Shown here in pieces: positions 35,467-45,170 of a stretch of DNA of 64,000 bases. The stretch's first letter is position 1. Every line of letters starts with the position of its first letter. The translations under genes were made by a program, and so were the position numbers. The DNA is from Neobacillus bataviensis. GTDB taxonomy: Bacteria > Bacillota > Bacilli > Bacillales_B > DSM-18226. The notes beneath the pieces were generated by a model. That model was not told where the DNA came from. It saw only the letters and a program-made list of their open reading frames with translations, and ran no database searches. Location of the stretch: assembly GCF_019969725.1 (NCBI RefSeq), contig NZ_JAHXYW010000002.1, forward strand, positions 434,001 through 498,000, given 5' to 3'.

Positions 35467-38400
35467 TTGAAGCAAAAGTTAGAAAATCGGGGAATATCGA
35501 TTATCGTTATTATTTCCTTAATGATTTCGATGTTTATGCCAACTGTTTCTAGTAAAGCGGAAACTGTTGGAGGAGAAAATGAACCTTTTCGATCTAAATT
35601 TCACTTTTCTCCGGAAAAAAACTGGATGAATGATCCAAACGGCATGGTTTATTACGATGGGGAGTACCACCTGTTTTATCAACATAATCCCACAGACACA
35701 AAGTGGGGACCGATGTATTGGGGACATGCCGTAAGTAAAGACCTGGTCAATTGGGAACAGTTGCCGATTAGTCTTTATCCGGATGAAACAGGTTTTATTT
35801 GGTCCGGAAGTGCCGTTATCGACTGGAACAATACGACTGGATTTGGAAAAGACTCCAAACCGCCAATGGTTGCTGTCTTTACCCAGGAAAAAGGGGGCCA
35901 TCAAGTTCAAAGTTTGGCGTACAGCAACGATAAGGGCCGTACCTGGACAAAGTATGAAGGCAATCCGATTATCCCGATGCCTGAAGGGGTTGATGTATTT
36001 CGGGACCCGAAGGTATTTTGGCATGAGGAAACAAACAAGTGGATAATGACGATTTCAGCCGGTGACCGGGTGTATTTTTATAACTCGCCAGATTTAAAAA
36101 CCTGGACAAAAGTCAGTGAATTTGGCAATAGTGACGGCTCTCATGCGGGAACATGGGAATGCCCGGATTTATTTGCCCTTCCGGTTGATGGGGATTCAAC
36201 CAAGAAAAAGTGGGTATTGGCTGTCAGTATCAGTGAAGGTGCTACTGCCGGAGGTTCGGGGATGCAATATTTTGTCGGCGATTTTGACGGAAAGACGTTC
36301 ACCAATGCCAATGATCCTGGTAAAGTTCTCTGGGCCGATTATGGTGCCGATTTTTATGCAGCTGTTACCTGGAGTAATGTTCCTGAGGACCGCCGATTAT
36401 GGCTTGGTTGGATGAACAATTGGAAATATGGGCAGGACATTCCTGCATCCTCATACAGAGGAACGATGTCCATTCCGCGGGAACTTGCCTTGGCTACGGT
36501 CGATGGGGAAGGGATTCGCCTAATCCAAAAACCTGTGAGGGAGTTAGAAAGTCTTAGGGGTACACCACAAATTATCGAAAATAAAGTGATAACTCCGGGA
36601 GAAAATCTGCTTTCGAATGTAACGGGAGATGCCTTTGAGATTATCGCTGAATTTGATTTGAATTCAGCGACGGCGACCGAGTTTGGTTTGAAAGTTCGAA
36701 AAGGGGAAAGCGGGCAGACAAAGATTGGTTATGATATGAGCAATAAAAAATTGTTTGTTGACCGTTCCAATGCTGGTGAATCAGGTTTCAGTGGACAGTT
36801 TGCCGCAAAACATGAAGCACCGTTATCAGCCATTAATCAAACTATTAAACTCCATCTGATTGTGGACCGGGCATCTGTTGAAGTATTTGGCAATGATGGC
36901 CAAACAGTGATGACAGATCAAATCTTCCCCGATCCTAATAATCAATCACTTGAACTTTATACTACCGGAGGGGAAGTATCACTAAAATCATTAAAGGTAT
37001 ATGATTTGACCCACGCTTCTTTTGTTTCTACCATAGACCAAATCGCCGTTGATCGAGAAAGTCTTCCAAATGAGATCGAAAACCCTGATTTTGAGACTGG
37101 CAATCTATCAGGATGGACAGAAGTGGGTTCAGCTTTTGATCGTCCGGTATCCAATGTTACTAGTTTTTGGGGCGGGCCATTTCAACAGCATGGAAGCTAC
37201 CATGTTTGGGGGTTTTCCGGCGCAAGCAATGAGGCAAACTCTGATTTCCGTACTGGTATCATGAAATCAACGGCATTCAAACTTGGCGGGAATGGAAAGA
37301 TTGATTTTCTTGTCGGTGGTGGCCAGGATATTACGAAACTATATGTTGCCTTGGTTCGGGCCTCAGATGGAAAAGAGCTTTTTAAAGCAACCGGATCCAA
37401 TACGGAAGCCTATCGAAGAGTCAGTTGGGATGCACCGGAATATATCGGAGAAGCCTTGTATATTAAAGTTGTCGACTATCACTCAGGCGGATTTGGACAC
37501 ATCAATGTCGATGATTTTCATGTTTTGAATCATGACCCGATGATATCCGATGATATTCAAAATCCGGATTTCGAGACAGGTGATTTAACAGGCTGGGCGA
37601 CTGTGGAAGGGGATGCCTTCAGTAATCAGGATGTTACCGCTGATCAAGATTGGGGCTGGGGTGGACCGTTTAATCACCATAACCAATACCATTTATGGGG
37701 AGCCAAAGACGGAGGAGACGGACAAACCGGAACTTTAAAATCATCAACCTTTACCCTGTCTGGAAATGGTGAAATTAATTTCCTTATCGGAGGCGGTAAT
37801 GACATCAACAATTTATATGTTGCCCTAGTTAGAGCTTCAGATGATAAAGAACTCATCAAAGCGACAAATACCAATTGGAAGGATAGTGAAGCCTATACCC
37901 GGGTCAAGTGGGATGCAGCCAATTATCTGGGGGAAAAAGTCTACATCAAAGTGGTCGACCATGCAACCGGTGGCTGGGGCCATATTAACGTAGACGACTT
38001 CCATGTAAAAAATGCCGGGATCATTGCAAGCTGGCCATTGGATGAAGGCAGCGGAACCAAAACAAAAGACAGTGCCAGAGGAATCGACGACCCTATTTCC
38101 TATGTGTTTACAAATGCTTTATACAAGCCATCAACTGATCCTTTATGGAGAGACGGGATTCGAAACAAAGCATTGCTGTTCGATGGATATTCTACATGGA
38201 TTACTAGACCTGCTGATCAGGTTATCAAGCCAACAGATGCACTCACGATCGAAGCATGGGTGGCACCAAGATCGTATGAGTGGGGCGATCTCGGCCAATT
38301 GTCCGCAATCGTCAATCAACACAATAAGGCAGCCAGTGAAGGCTATATCCTGGGAATGGGGCGGCACGGGAAGTGGTCGTTTCAGGCAAGTATTAATGGC

Positions 38401-40812
38401 GAATGGAAGGAAGTCTGGGCGGCCGAAAACAAACCGCTTGAAAAAAATAAATGGTCATATATTGTCGCCACCTTTGATAAGGCAGAGCAAAAAATGAAGC
38501 TTTATTTAAATGGCGAATTGGTGGGAGAGACAGTCACACCAAAAGGGACTATCACTCCATCTACAAATGATTTATTAATCGGAAAACATAACAACGCAGC
38601 TTTGGTTAATGGTGCCTTTACTGCCAATATGTTTAATGGAATGATTGACGAATTAAAAATGCATAACCTATCTCTGTCAGGAGAAAAAATTAAAGAGAAT
38701 TATGATTCCTATTTAAATAGTTTTGAAAATCATAAACCTCCAGTACCTGATTTGGCACCGGACCGCAGCAGGTATGATGGCGACCGGTACCGTCCGCAAT
38801 ATCATTTTATTGCACCGGAGCATTGGATGAACGAGCCGCATGCGCCGTTCTACTATAATGGGAAATATCATCTATTCTATCAGAATAATCCTCAGGGTCC
38901 ATATTGGCATCAAATTCATTGGGGGCATTCTGTGAGTGAGGACATGGTTCATTGGAAGGATGTTCCAATCGCACTTGCACCTGATGGAAATTCGATTGCC
39001 CCGGATGGTGTCTGGTCGGGAGGATCAACTGTTGATAAGGATGGGAATCCGGTGTTATTTTTTACAGCCGGGGATGACAAAAAGGTTCCCAACCAAATGA
39101 CGGGTCTTGCTACAAGCAAAGATCTCGGGGACCCGGATTTAAAGGAATGGACCATGTATGAAAAACCTGTTACGGTTCAAGCGCCAAACCTGCCAGCAAA
39201 GGAAGGTGAAGTATGGTACGGTCAATTCCGCGATCCGTATGTATGGAAAGATGGAGATACATGGTACCAGCTTGTTGGTTCTGGAATTAAAGGCGTCGGG
39301 GGGACAGCACTGCTTTATACCTCCAAGAACCTGAAAGATTGGGAATACAAAAAGCCGCTGATCGTGGGCAATTATCAGAAGAACCCGAAAACAGGCCAGG
39401 TTTGGGAGCTGCCAGTCTTCCTTCCATTAGGAAAAGATGCAAATGGAAATGAAAAATATGTCTTCTTTTTCAACCCTTGGTTTGATGGGTACAGTCCTCA
39501 CAATGTGAAATATGTATGGTATTGGATTGGAACATGGGACAAGGAAAAATTGGAGTTTGTTCCTGATCACATAGAACCAAAACAATTTGATTACGGCGAA
39601 CACTTTACCGGACCAAGCGGGATGGTTGATGGAAAAGGGCGTTCCATTCTCTTTAGCATTGCCCAGGACCGACGGACCGAGCAGCAGCATCACGATGCCG
39701 GCTGGGCTCACAATGCCGGGCTGCCGCTTGAGCTTTCATTAAACTCGGAAGGCGGACTAGGGATAAAACCAATATCTGAATTAAATTCTTTACGGAAGAA
39801 GGAACTTGTTTCGATCAAGAATGAAAAAACAGATAAAGCCAATGAATTATTAAAGAATGTTAAAGGAGACATGTTAGAAATTGAGCTTGAAATTAATCCA
39901 AAGTCTGCGGAACAAGTCGGTCTAAAGTTGAGAAAATCAGCAAATGGAAAGGAAGAAACATTACTATTCTATGATGTTGAAAATCAATCACTAAACATTG
40001 ATCGAAACAAATCAAGCCTCGATCCGGATATCCAAAAAGGTGTACAGGGCGGAGAACTCAAGATTGGAAAAGACAATCTCAAGCTTCATATTTACCTGGA
40101 TCGGTCGATGATTGAAGCCTATGCAAATGGAGAAAAAAGCATCACATCACGTGTTTATCCAACGCTTTCCGATGCATTGGGCCTAGAATTATGGAGCAAT
40201 GGCGGCAATGCGAAAGTGGTATCGATGAAGGTATGGGAAATGGGGTCTGCGTATGGGGAAACGGTTCCAGCCTATTGGCATGAATCTAATGGCGGTGGAG
40301 CCCCTGTGCCTGAAAGTACAGAATTGCCCAACCATGATTTCCAAACAGGCGATTTGACAGGATGGACTGTCGTAGAAGGAAATGCTTTTAGTAATGAACA
40401 CGTTACTAAGGCGGACGATTGGGGATGGGGAGGTCCATTTAACCAGGCCTCAGACCGAATGGACCCGGATCGATACCATTTATGGGGCTTTAATGGGGAA
40501 AAAGGCGGAGATTCCCTGACAGGCGTCTTAAAATCTGCGAACTTTGTTTTAGGCGGCAACGGAAAAATCGATTTCCTTATCGGCGGCGGAGCAAATATCG
40601 ACAGGCTTTATATTGCACTGGTACGGGCTTCAGACGGCAAGGAGTTAATGAAGGAAACGGGCGGCAACTGGGAAGCCTATCGAAGGGCCTACTGGGATGC
40701 TTCGGATTATATAGGCGAAGAGTTATACATCAAAGTTGTAGACTATGAAACGGGCGGTTGGGGACATATAAATATTGATGATGTGAATGTACCTGTGGCC
40801 ATAAATAAGTAA
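35467..40812 (+). CDS. Secreted dual GH32 fructanase with LamG and three carbohydrate-binding-like repeats
   Basis: A 1781-residue secreted protein. Domain order: signal peptide (1-31, cleavage after SKA); GH32-A of SacC type (about 40-520; D56 in WMNDPNG, D180 in RDPK, E231 in ECPD); two about 150-residue repeats starting at N539 and N699 (NPDFETG...GHINVDDFHV); a LamG domain (about 853-1085); GH32-B (about 1098-1600) with WMNEPHA at 1120-1126, RDP D1256 and WELP E1314; a third repeat from about 1622 to the end. GH32-B has Glu at the nucleophile position. The C-terminus has no LPXTG or SLH anchor. TTG start with GGAGGGG upstream; a cre box lies 46 bp before it. Levan and/or inulin are the likely substrates. 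Possible activities of module B include endo-cleavage or fructosyl transfer. Confidence 0.85.
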   Translation: MKQKLENRGISIIVIISLMISMFMPTVSSKAETVGGENEPFRSKFHFSPEKNWMNDPNGMVYYDGEYHLFYQHNPTDTKWGPMYWGHAVSKDLVNWEQLPISLYPDETGFIWSGSAVIDWNNTTGFGKDSKPPMVAVFTQEKGGHQVQSLAYSNDKGRTWTKYEGNPIIPMPEGVDVFRDPKVFWHEETNKWIMTISAGDRVYFYNSPDLKTWTKVSEFGNSDGSHAGTWECPDLFALPVDGDSTKKKWVLAVSISEGATAGGSGMQYFVGDFDGKTFTNANDPGKVLWADYGADFYAAVTWSNVPEDRRLWLGWMNNWKYGQDIPASSYRGTMSIPRELALATVDGEGIRLIQKPVRELESLRGTPQIIENKVITPGENLLSNVTGDAFEIIAEFDLNSATATEFGLKVRKGESGQTKIGYDMSNKKLFVDRSNAGESGFSGQFAAKHEAPLSAINQTIKLHLIVDRASVEVFGNDGQTVMTDQIFPDPNNQSLELYTTGGEVSLKSLKVYDLTHASFVSTIDQIAVDRESLPNEIENPDFETGNLSGWTEVGSAFDRPVSNVTSFWGGPFQQHGSYHVWGFSGASNEANSDFRTGIMKSTAFKLGGNGKIDFLVGGGQDITKLYVALVRASDGKELFKATGSNTEAYRRVSWDAPEYIGEALYIKVVDYHSGGFGHINVDDFHVLNHDPMISDDIQNPDFETGDLTGWATVEGDAFSNQDVTADQDWGWGGPFNHHNQYHLWGAKDGGDGQTGTLKSSTFTLSGNGEINFLIGGGNDINNLYVALVRASDDKELIKATNTNWKDSEAYTRVKWDAANYLGEKVYIKVVDHATGGWGHINVDDFHVKNAGIIASWPLDEGSGTKTKDSARGIDDPISYVFTNALYKPSTDPLWRDGIRNKALLFDGYSTWITRPADQVIKPTDALTIEAWVAPRSYEWGDLGQLSAIVNQHNKAASEGYILGMGRHGKWSFQASINGEWKEVWAAENKPLEKNKWSYIVATFDKAEQKMKLYLNGELVGETVTPKGTITPSTNDLLIGKHNNAALVNGAFTANMFNGMIDELKMHNLSLSGEKIKENYDSYLNSFENHKPPVPDLAPDRSRYDGDRYRPQYHFIAPEHWMNEPHAPFYYNGKYHLFYQNNPQGPYWHQIHWGHSVSEDMVHWKDVPIALAPDGNSIAPDGVWSGGSTVDKDGNPVLFFTAGDDKKVPNQMTGLATSKDLGDPDLKEWTMYEKPVTVQAPNLPAKEGEVWYGQFRDPYVWKDGDTWYQLVGSGIKGVGGTALLYTSKNLKDWEYKKPLIVGNYQKNPKTGQVWELPVFLPLGKDANGNEKYVFFFNPWFDGYSPHNVKYVWYWIGTWDKEKLEFVPDHIEPKQFDYGEHFTGPSGMVDGKGRSILFSIAQDRRTEQQHHDAGWAHNAGLPLELSLNSEGGLGIKPISELNSLRKKELVSIKNEKTDKANELLKNVKGDMLEIELEINPKSAEQVGLKLRKSANGKEETLLFYDVENQSLNIDRNKSSLDPDIQKGVQGGELKIGKDNLKLHIYLDRSMIEAYANGEKSITSRVYPTLSDALGLELWSNGGNAKVVSMKVWEMGSAYGETVPAYWHESNGGGAPVPESTELPNHDFQTGDLTGWTVVEGNAFSNEHVTKADDWGWGGPFNQASDRMDPDRYHLWGFNGEKGGDSLTGVLKSANFVLGGNGKIDFLIGGGANIDRLYIALVRASDGKELMKETGGNWEAYRRAYWDASDYIGEELYIKVVDYETGGWGHINIDDVNVPVAINK

Positions 40813-40820
40813 ATCGAATC

Positions 40821-40849
40821 TTGATAGATAAGATCAAATAACCTAGAAT
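40821..40849 (+). promoter_or_regulatory. Promoter of the LamG-GH32 gene
   Basis: TTGATA (40821-40826), 17 bases and TAGAAT (40844-40849) predict a start near 40856, about 19 bases before the antiterminator target. Confidence 0.75.
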
Positions 40850-40874
40850 AATCATGTGAAATTCAACATATGCA

Positions 40875-40968
40875 GGATTGTGACTGGTTAGCAGGCAAGA
40901 CCTTAAATGTGTTAAGGACAGATTGTACCTTTGTGTACCTATCCTTGCCCATTTTAGGTCTTTTTTTT
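40875..40968 (+). promoter_or_regulatory. SacY/SacT-type RNA antiterminator target and overlapping terminator
   Basis: The segment 40875-40902 matches the sacB/sacPA antiterminator element of B. subtilis (GGATTGTGACTGG, then GCAGGCAAGACC). The last bases form the left arm of a terminator (AGACCTTAAATG with CATTTTAGGTCT) ending in eight T residues. Binding of the antiterminator should prevent the terminator. Confidence 0.9.
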
Positions 40969-41003
40969 GGCTTTTTTCGTAAGCAGATTTGTTTTCAATA
41001 AAG

Positions 41004-41035
41004 TTTACACCCTTAAAAGTGTAAAAGTGCACTTT
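41004..41035 (+). repeat. Overlapping inverted repeats in the leader
   Basis: TTTACAC-N8-GTGTAAA (41004-41025) overlaps the 12-bp palindrome AAAGTGCACTTT (41024-41035), between the leader terminator and the GH32 ribosome site. It may be an operator or an mRNA hairpin. Confidence 0.5.
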
Positions 41036-41080
41036 ATCAGCGAATTCAAAAATACCAATACTAGATAAGGAGTTTTTAAG

Positions 41081-43477
41081 ATGAAAAACAAGAAGACTAT
41101 TTGGCTGGGGATATTTGTTTTGGCATTATGCTTCCTGACAATTACAGGAGTTTTAATCAAAAAACAGGTGAAAACCAGATTAGAAACAACCAATCTCAAT
41201 CAAAAGAAGGACCAACCATTAGAACTAGTGCTTAGCAATGATGCTTTCCATCAGTGGGGATTTGATGAAGGGTCGGGAAACGCCACTCGTGATCATGCTC
41301 AATCCAGGTCGTCTGTTATTCATTATGCAGTAAAATCAGGACCGGAATGGAAAAACGGCATTCACGGTAAAGCATTATTATTTGACGGCTATTCCAATTG
41401 GCTTGAAATTGCCTCGGAAAAGGTTCATATCCCAACTGGATCTTTTTCAATTGAAGCATGGGTGGCCCCGAGAGCTTATGAATGGGGAGACAATGGACAG
41501 CCCTCCGTGATCATCAATCAACAGGATAAAGGAAATAACCAAGGATTTATGCTCGGATTGGGGCGGCATGGATATCTCACGTTTCAGCTTGCCTTAAACG
41601 GCAAATGGCATGAAATTTGGTCCCCAGAAAGGAAAATTATGCCGAAAGATCAATGGTCTTACGTCGTTGCGCAATTTGATAAAGAAACAAATAGAATCTC
41701 ACTTTATTTAAACGGTGAACTTGTTCAAGAAAAAGCAGTCCCTCCTAATAGTAAGTTTACACCAGCAAACCATCTGCCGTTGCTAGTTGGAAAACATAAT
41801 CAGGCGGCCGCTGTGTCAGATGTGTTCCAGGCTAATATGTTTAATGGACTAATGGACAATGTTTCACTATACAATAAAGCATTTAGTCATAAAACGATTA
41901 AACATCTCTACGAAGAATCCTTTAACAGCTGGAACCATAAACGGCCGATACCGGATACGTCATTCGATCGAACGGTTTATAAAGGAGACCGCTACCGCCC
42001 GAATTATCATTTTACTGCTCCCCAGCATTGGATGAATGAACCGCATGCACCAATTTATTATAACGGGAAATACCATTTATTTTATCAGTTTAATCCGGCT
42101 GGTCCTTTCTGGCATCAGATTCATTGGGGACATGCCACAAGTACCGACATGATTCATTGGGAAGATCGGCCCATTGCGTTAAGTCCAACAGAGGGAACAG
42201 CAGCCAGGGATGGCGTGTGGTCCGGGAGTGCAACCTATGACAAAAATGGGGTTCCAGTATTATTTTACACAGCAGGGAACGATGAAATGAGGCCGAATCA
42301 AATGACAGGCATGGCAAGGCCGGCAGATGCCAATGACGTTAACTTAAATTATTGGAACATGAATCCTAATCCTGTAACAGTACAAGAGGAAAATATTGAT
42401 ACACCAAAAGGAAAGGTGTTATTTGGTCAATTTCGCGATCCATATGTATGGAAAGAGGGAGACAAATGGTACCAGCTTGTTGGTTCGGGAATAAAAGAGG
42501 CAGGCGGGACCGCTTTACTCTATACCTCAGAAGACCTTGAACACTGGAAGTATGAAAAACCTTTGATGATTGGGGATAAAGTGAAATACCCGCGTACGGG
42601 AGATGTATGGGAATTGCCATTTTTAGTACCGATTAAAAACAAGGAAACGGGTGAACAAAAATATGTTTTCATGATTAGTCCTTATTTTATGTCCCCCAGC
42701 CCTGATGCTGCCCGTAATACGTTTTATTGGATTGGGACATGGGACCAAGAAAGGCTGGAATTTATTCCTGACCACGAGGAGCCTAAACTGTTTGATTATG
42801 GTGAACATTTTACCGGTGCACAAGGTTTTATAGATGGGAAAGGCCAAACCATCGTTACAAGCATTTTACAGGATAGGCGTTCGGAAAGGGACAAATATCA
42901 ATCGGGGTGGGCACACGGAGCCGGTCTTCCGCTCGAAATCTATTTGAATGAAAAGCAAGAGCTTGGAATTCGCCCGGTTGAAGAGGTTCAGTCACTTCGA
43001 AGAGAGGAACTGGCATCGGTTGAAAATGCCACAATTGAGGAAGCAAATAACCAGCTTCGAAATATCCAAAGCGATCAATTGGAAATCGAGTTGGAATTCG
43101 ATGTTTCCAATACGAAAGCCACTGGGATAGAACTATTAAAAGAATCAAATGGGCAGGAGGAAACGACTATTTTTTACGATAATGAACGGAAAACCATTCA
43201 AATTGACCGTCAGCGCTCAAGTTTAAATCCTGAAATTGAAAAGGGAATTCAAGGCGGGGAGCTAAACCTTGAAGACAATATCTTAAGGGTAGACCTATTT
43301 GTTGATAAATCGATTGTGGAAGCATACTTCAATAATGAAAAAAGCATTTCTTCCCGCGTCTTTCCAACACTAGATCAATCAAAAGGACTCGAAGTATTTG
43401 GAGTCGATGGAAAGCCGTGTGTCCGCTCCATGAGGGTATGGAGTATGGATACGGCCATCGAAGGAGAGGAGGATTAG
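41081..43477 (+). CDS. LamG-GH32 fructan-active protein, NEPHA type
   Basis: A 798-residue exported protein with one N-terminal hydrophobic helix (residues 7-26) that may stay as a membrane anchor, since no clear cleavage site is seen. A LamG domain (about 54-290) is followed by GH32 (about 300-790) with WMNEPHA at 317-323, R452-D453 and E511 in WELP. It is co-linear with the LamG plus GH32-B half of the 1781-residue protein upstream. The nucleophile position carries Glu (E320). Induction by sucrose is expected through the RNA antiterminator target in its leader. Exo- or endo-fructanase and fructosyl transferase are all possible. Confidence 0.85.
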   Translation: MKNKKTIWLGIFVLALCFLTITGVLIKKQVKTRLETTNLNQKKDQPLELVLSNDAFHQWGFDEGSGNATRDHAQSRSSVIHYAVKSGPEWKNGIHGKALLFDGYSNWLEIASEKVHIPTGSFSIEAWVAPRAYEWGDNGQPSVIINQQDKGNNQGFMLGLGRHGYLTFQLALNGKWHEIWSPERKIMPKDQWSYVVAQFDKETNRISLYLNGELVQEKAVPPNSKFTPANHLPLLVGKHNQAAAVSDVFQANMFNGLMDNVSLYNKAFSHKTIKHLYEESFNSWNHKRPIPDTSFDRTVYKGDRYRPNYHFTAPQHWMNEPHAPIYYNGKYHLFYQFNPAGPFWHQIHWGHATSTDMIHWEDRPIALSPTEGTAARDGVWSGSATYDKNGVPVLFYTAGNDEMRPNQMTGMARPADANDVNLNYWNMNPNPVTVQEENIDTPKGKVLFGQFRDPYVWKEGDKWYQLVGSGIKEAGGTALLYTSEDLEHWKYEKPLMIGDKVKYPRTGDVWELPFLVPIKNKETGEQKYVFMISPYFMSPSPDAARNTFYWIGTWDQERLEFIPDHEEPKLFDYGEHFTGAQGFIDGKGQTIVTSILQDRRSERDKYQSGWAHGAGLPLEIYLNEKQELGIRPVEEVQSLRREELASVENATIEEANNQLRNIQSDQLEIELEFDVSNTKATGIELLKESNGQEETTIFYDNERKTIQIDRQRSSLNPEIEKGIQGGELNLEDNILRVDLFVDKSIVEAYFNNEKSISSRVFPTLDQSKGLEVFGVDGKPCVRSMRVWSMDTAIEGEED

Positions 43478-43570
43478 TCCGGCTATTTTATTCGTTGAAA
43501 TGAGTTTTAAATCAGTTTATATGAAAATGTAACTAGTAAATCCTGATGAAATTAAGAGTATATTATCCTA

Positions 43571-43723
43571 TTGTAGGAAATTGTCGAACAGCATATAATG
43601 TTCCCTGTAAACAAAATTATGCGGGATTGTGACTGGTAAAGCAGGCAAGACCTAAAGTGTATGAAGGGCGAAGTGTACCTTTTTTGGTAGACATGTCCTT
43701 GTACATTTTAGGTCTTTTTTTGT
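43571..43723 (+). promoter_or_regulatory. Promoter, RNA antiterminator target and terminator of the levansucrase operon
   Basis: TTGTAG (43571), 17 bases and TATAAT (43594-43599) give a start near 43606. The antiterminator target (GGGATTGTGACTGGTAAAGC, 43623-43642, then AGGCAAGACC) overlaps a terminator with arms AGACCTAAA/TTTAGGTCT and seven T residues. It is nearly identical to the sacB/sacPA leaders. The rest of the 335-bp gap (43478-43812) shows nothing else. Confidence 0.92.
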
Positions 43724-43812
43724 TCTCTTAAAAAGGATTTCAACTAATTTGAGGAGTCAAAAAATTCGAAACAGACACAATATAACCGCGAAAAATGGAG
43801 GATGAAGGGGAA

Positions 43813-45144
43813 ATGGAAAGGAAAGCTCGAAACAAATCGAAATTGAAAAAGCTGGTTTTGACAGCTGTTGTTGCTGCCAATTGCCTGGCGGTAACACCTG
43901 CATTTGCAGCGGAATTAAGTTCAGACTACACATCGATCTGGTCTCGTCAGCAAGCAGAAAAAGTAAGTCCTACTGATAAAACAACAGCGCCGAAAATTGA
44001 TCTTGATTTTGATCTTGTAGCACCTGATCAATGGGTATGGGATACATGGCCGCTGCAAAACAGAGATGGATCCATGGCAATTGTAAATGGTTACCGAGTA
44101 GCATTTGCATTGGTGGCACCACGTTCATTAGGATGGGGTGAGCGTCATACGGAGGCAAGAATTGGAATGTTCTACTCCAAAAACGGCAAGGATTGGACGT
44201 ACGCAGGAATCCCTTACGACTATAATAAAGCCCTTGGTCATATGCAATGGGCCGGTACAGCGATGTTGGATGAAAACGGTAAAGTTCATTTGTTCTATAC
44301 GGCAACCGGCGAGAAAGAAAATTGGGATAACAATGGTTGGGATAAAAGAGCCGTACAACGTATTGCGAAAACAACCTTTGATATTCATACGGATAAAAAC
44401 GGAGTTCATCTGACAAACGAAGGAAAACATCAAGTCATTCTAGAAGCAGATGGAAAATATTATGAAACTCTTGCACAAGCAAATAGTCCGATCATTACGG
44501 CATTCCGTGATCCATTCTTCTTCCAGGATCCAAATACTGGCAAAGAGTATATTATCTTCGAAGGACAAGCGGGAAGCGATCGAGACTTTATCAAACCGGA
44601 AAATATCGGTGATGAGGAATACCGCAAAACCCATTCCGTTCCTGCAGGAGCCGAATTGTATAACGGTAATATCGGGATCGCAGAAGTACTTGACAAGGAC
44701 GTAACCAAATTAAAGCTTCTCCCTCCATTACTTGAGTCGGTTGGAACCAACCATCAGATGGAACGCCCGCACGTGGTCGTAAATGGAGACGATTACTATC
44801 TATTTACCATCAGCCATACCTTTACGTATGCTCCTGGACTGACTGGTCCTGATGGTGTCTATGGATTTGTTGGCAAAGGACTGTTCGGCAGCCATAAACC
44901 AATGAACGAAAGCGGACTTGTAATTGCAAATCCAAAGGAAAACCCTTATCAAGCTTATTCTTGGATGGTCCTTCCAGACCAGCAGGTAATCAGCTTCATT
45001 AACGAGCCGAAGGATGAGAACGGAAATGTGAAATTTGGCGGTACATTCGCCCCTACTCTAAAATTGAAGCTGAATGGAGATACTTCTGAAGTTGTAAAAG
45101 AAGGTAAAGCCGGCGAAATTAAACCATTCGGGGCAAATCGATAA
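43813..45144 (+). CDS. Levansucrase-type GH68 fructosyltransferase 1
   Basis: A secreted GH68 enzyme of 443 residues with signal peptide ending TPAFA. The catalytic triad is D77 (VWDTWPL), D233 (FRDP) and E317 (ERPHVV). The acid/base motif and the ISHTFTYAPGLTGPDGVYGFVGKGLFG segment match Gram-negative/actinobacterial levansucrases (Pseudomonas or Erwinia Lsc) rather than B. subtilis SacB (ERANVF). It makes levan or fructo-oligosaccharides from sucrose outside the cell. The start is ATG 43813 with GGAGGATGAAGGGG upstream; ATG 43795 is also in frame. First of three tandem GH68 genes, downstream of the antiterminator leader. Confidence 0.9.
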   Translation: MERKARNKSKLKKLVLTAVVAANCLAVTPAFAAELSSDYTSIWSRQQAEKVSPTDKTTAPKIDLDFDLVAPDQWVWDTWPLQNRDGSMAIVNGYRVAFALVAPRSLGWGERHTEARIGMFYSKNGKDWTYAGIPYDYNKALGHMQWAGTAMLDENGKVHLFYTATGEKENWDNNGWDKRAVQRIAKTTFDIHTDKNGVHLTNEGKHQVILEADGKYYETLAQANSPIITAFRDPFFFQDPNTGKEYIIFEGQAGSDRDFIKPENIGDEEYRKTHSVPAGAELYNGNIGIAEVLDKDVTKLKLLPPLLESVGTNHQMERPHVVVNGDDYYLFTISHTFTYAPGLTGPDGVYGFVGKGLFGSHKPMNESGLVIANPKENPYQAYSWMVLPDQQVISFINEPKDENGNVKFGGTFAPTLKLKLNGDTSEVVKEGKAGEIKPFGANR

Positions 45145-45170
45145 TCATAACTGGAAAAGGAGAAAGCAAG

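Noticed and set aside
35518..36046. Long overlapping open frames on both strands inside the GH32 gene
   Set aside because: They lack ribosome sites and family resemblance and mirror the codon pattern of the real gene.
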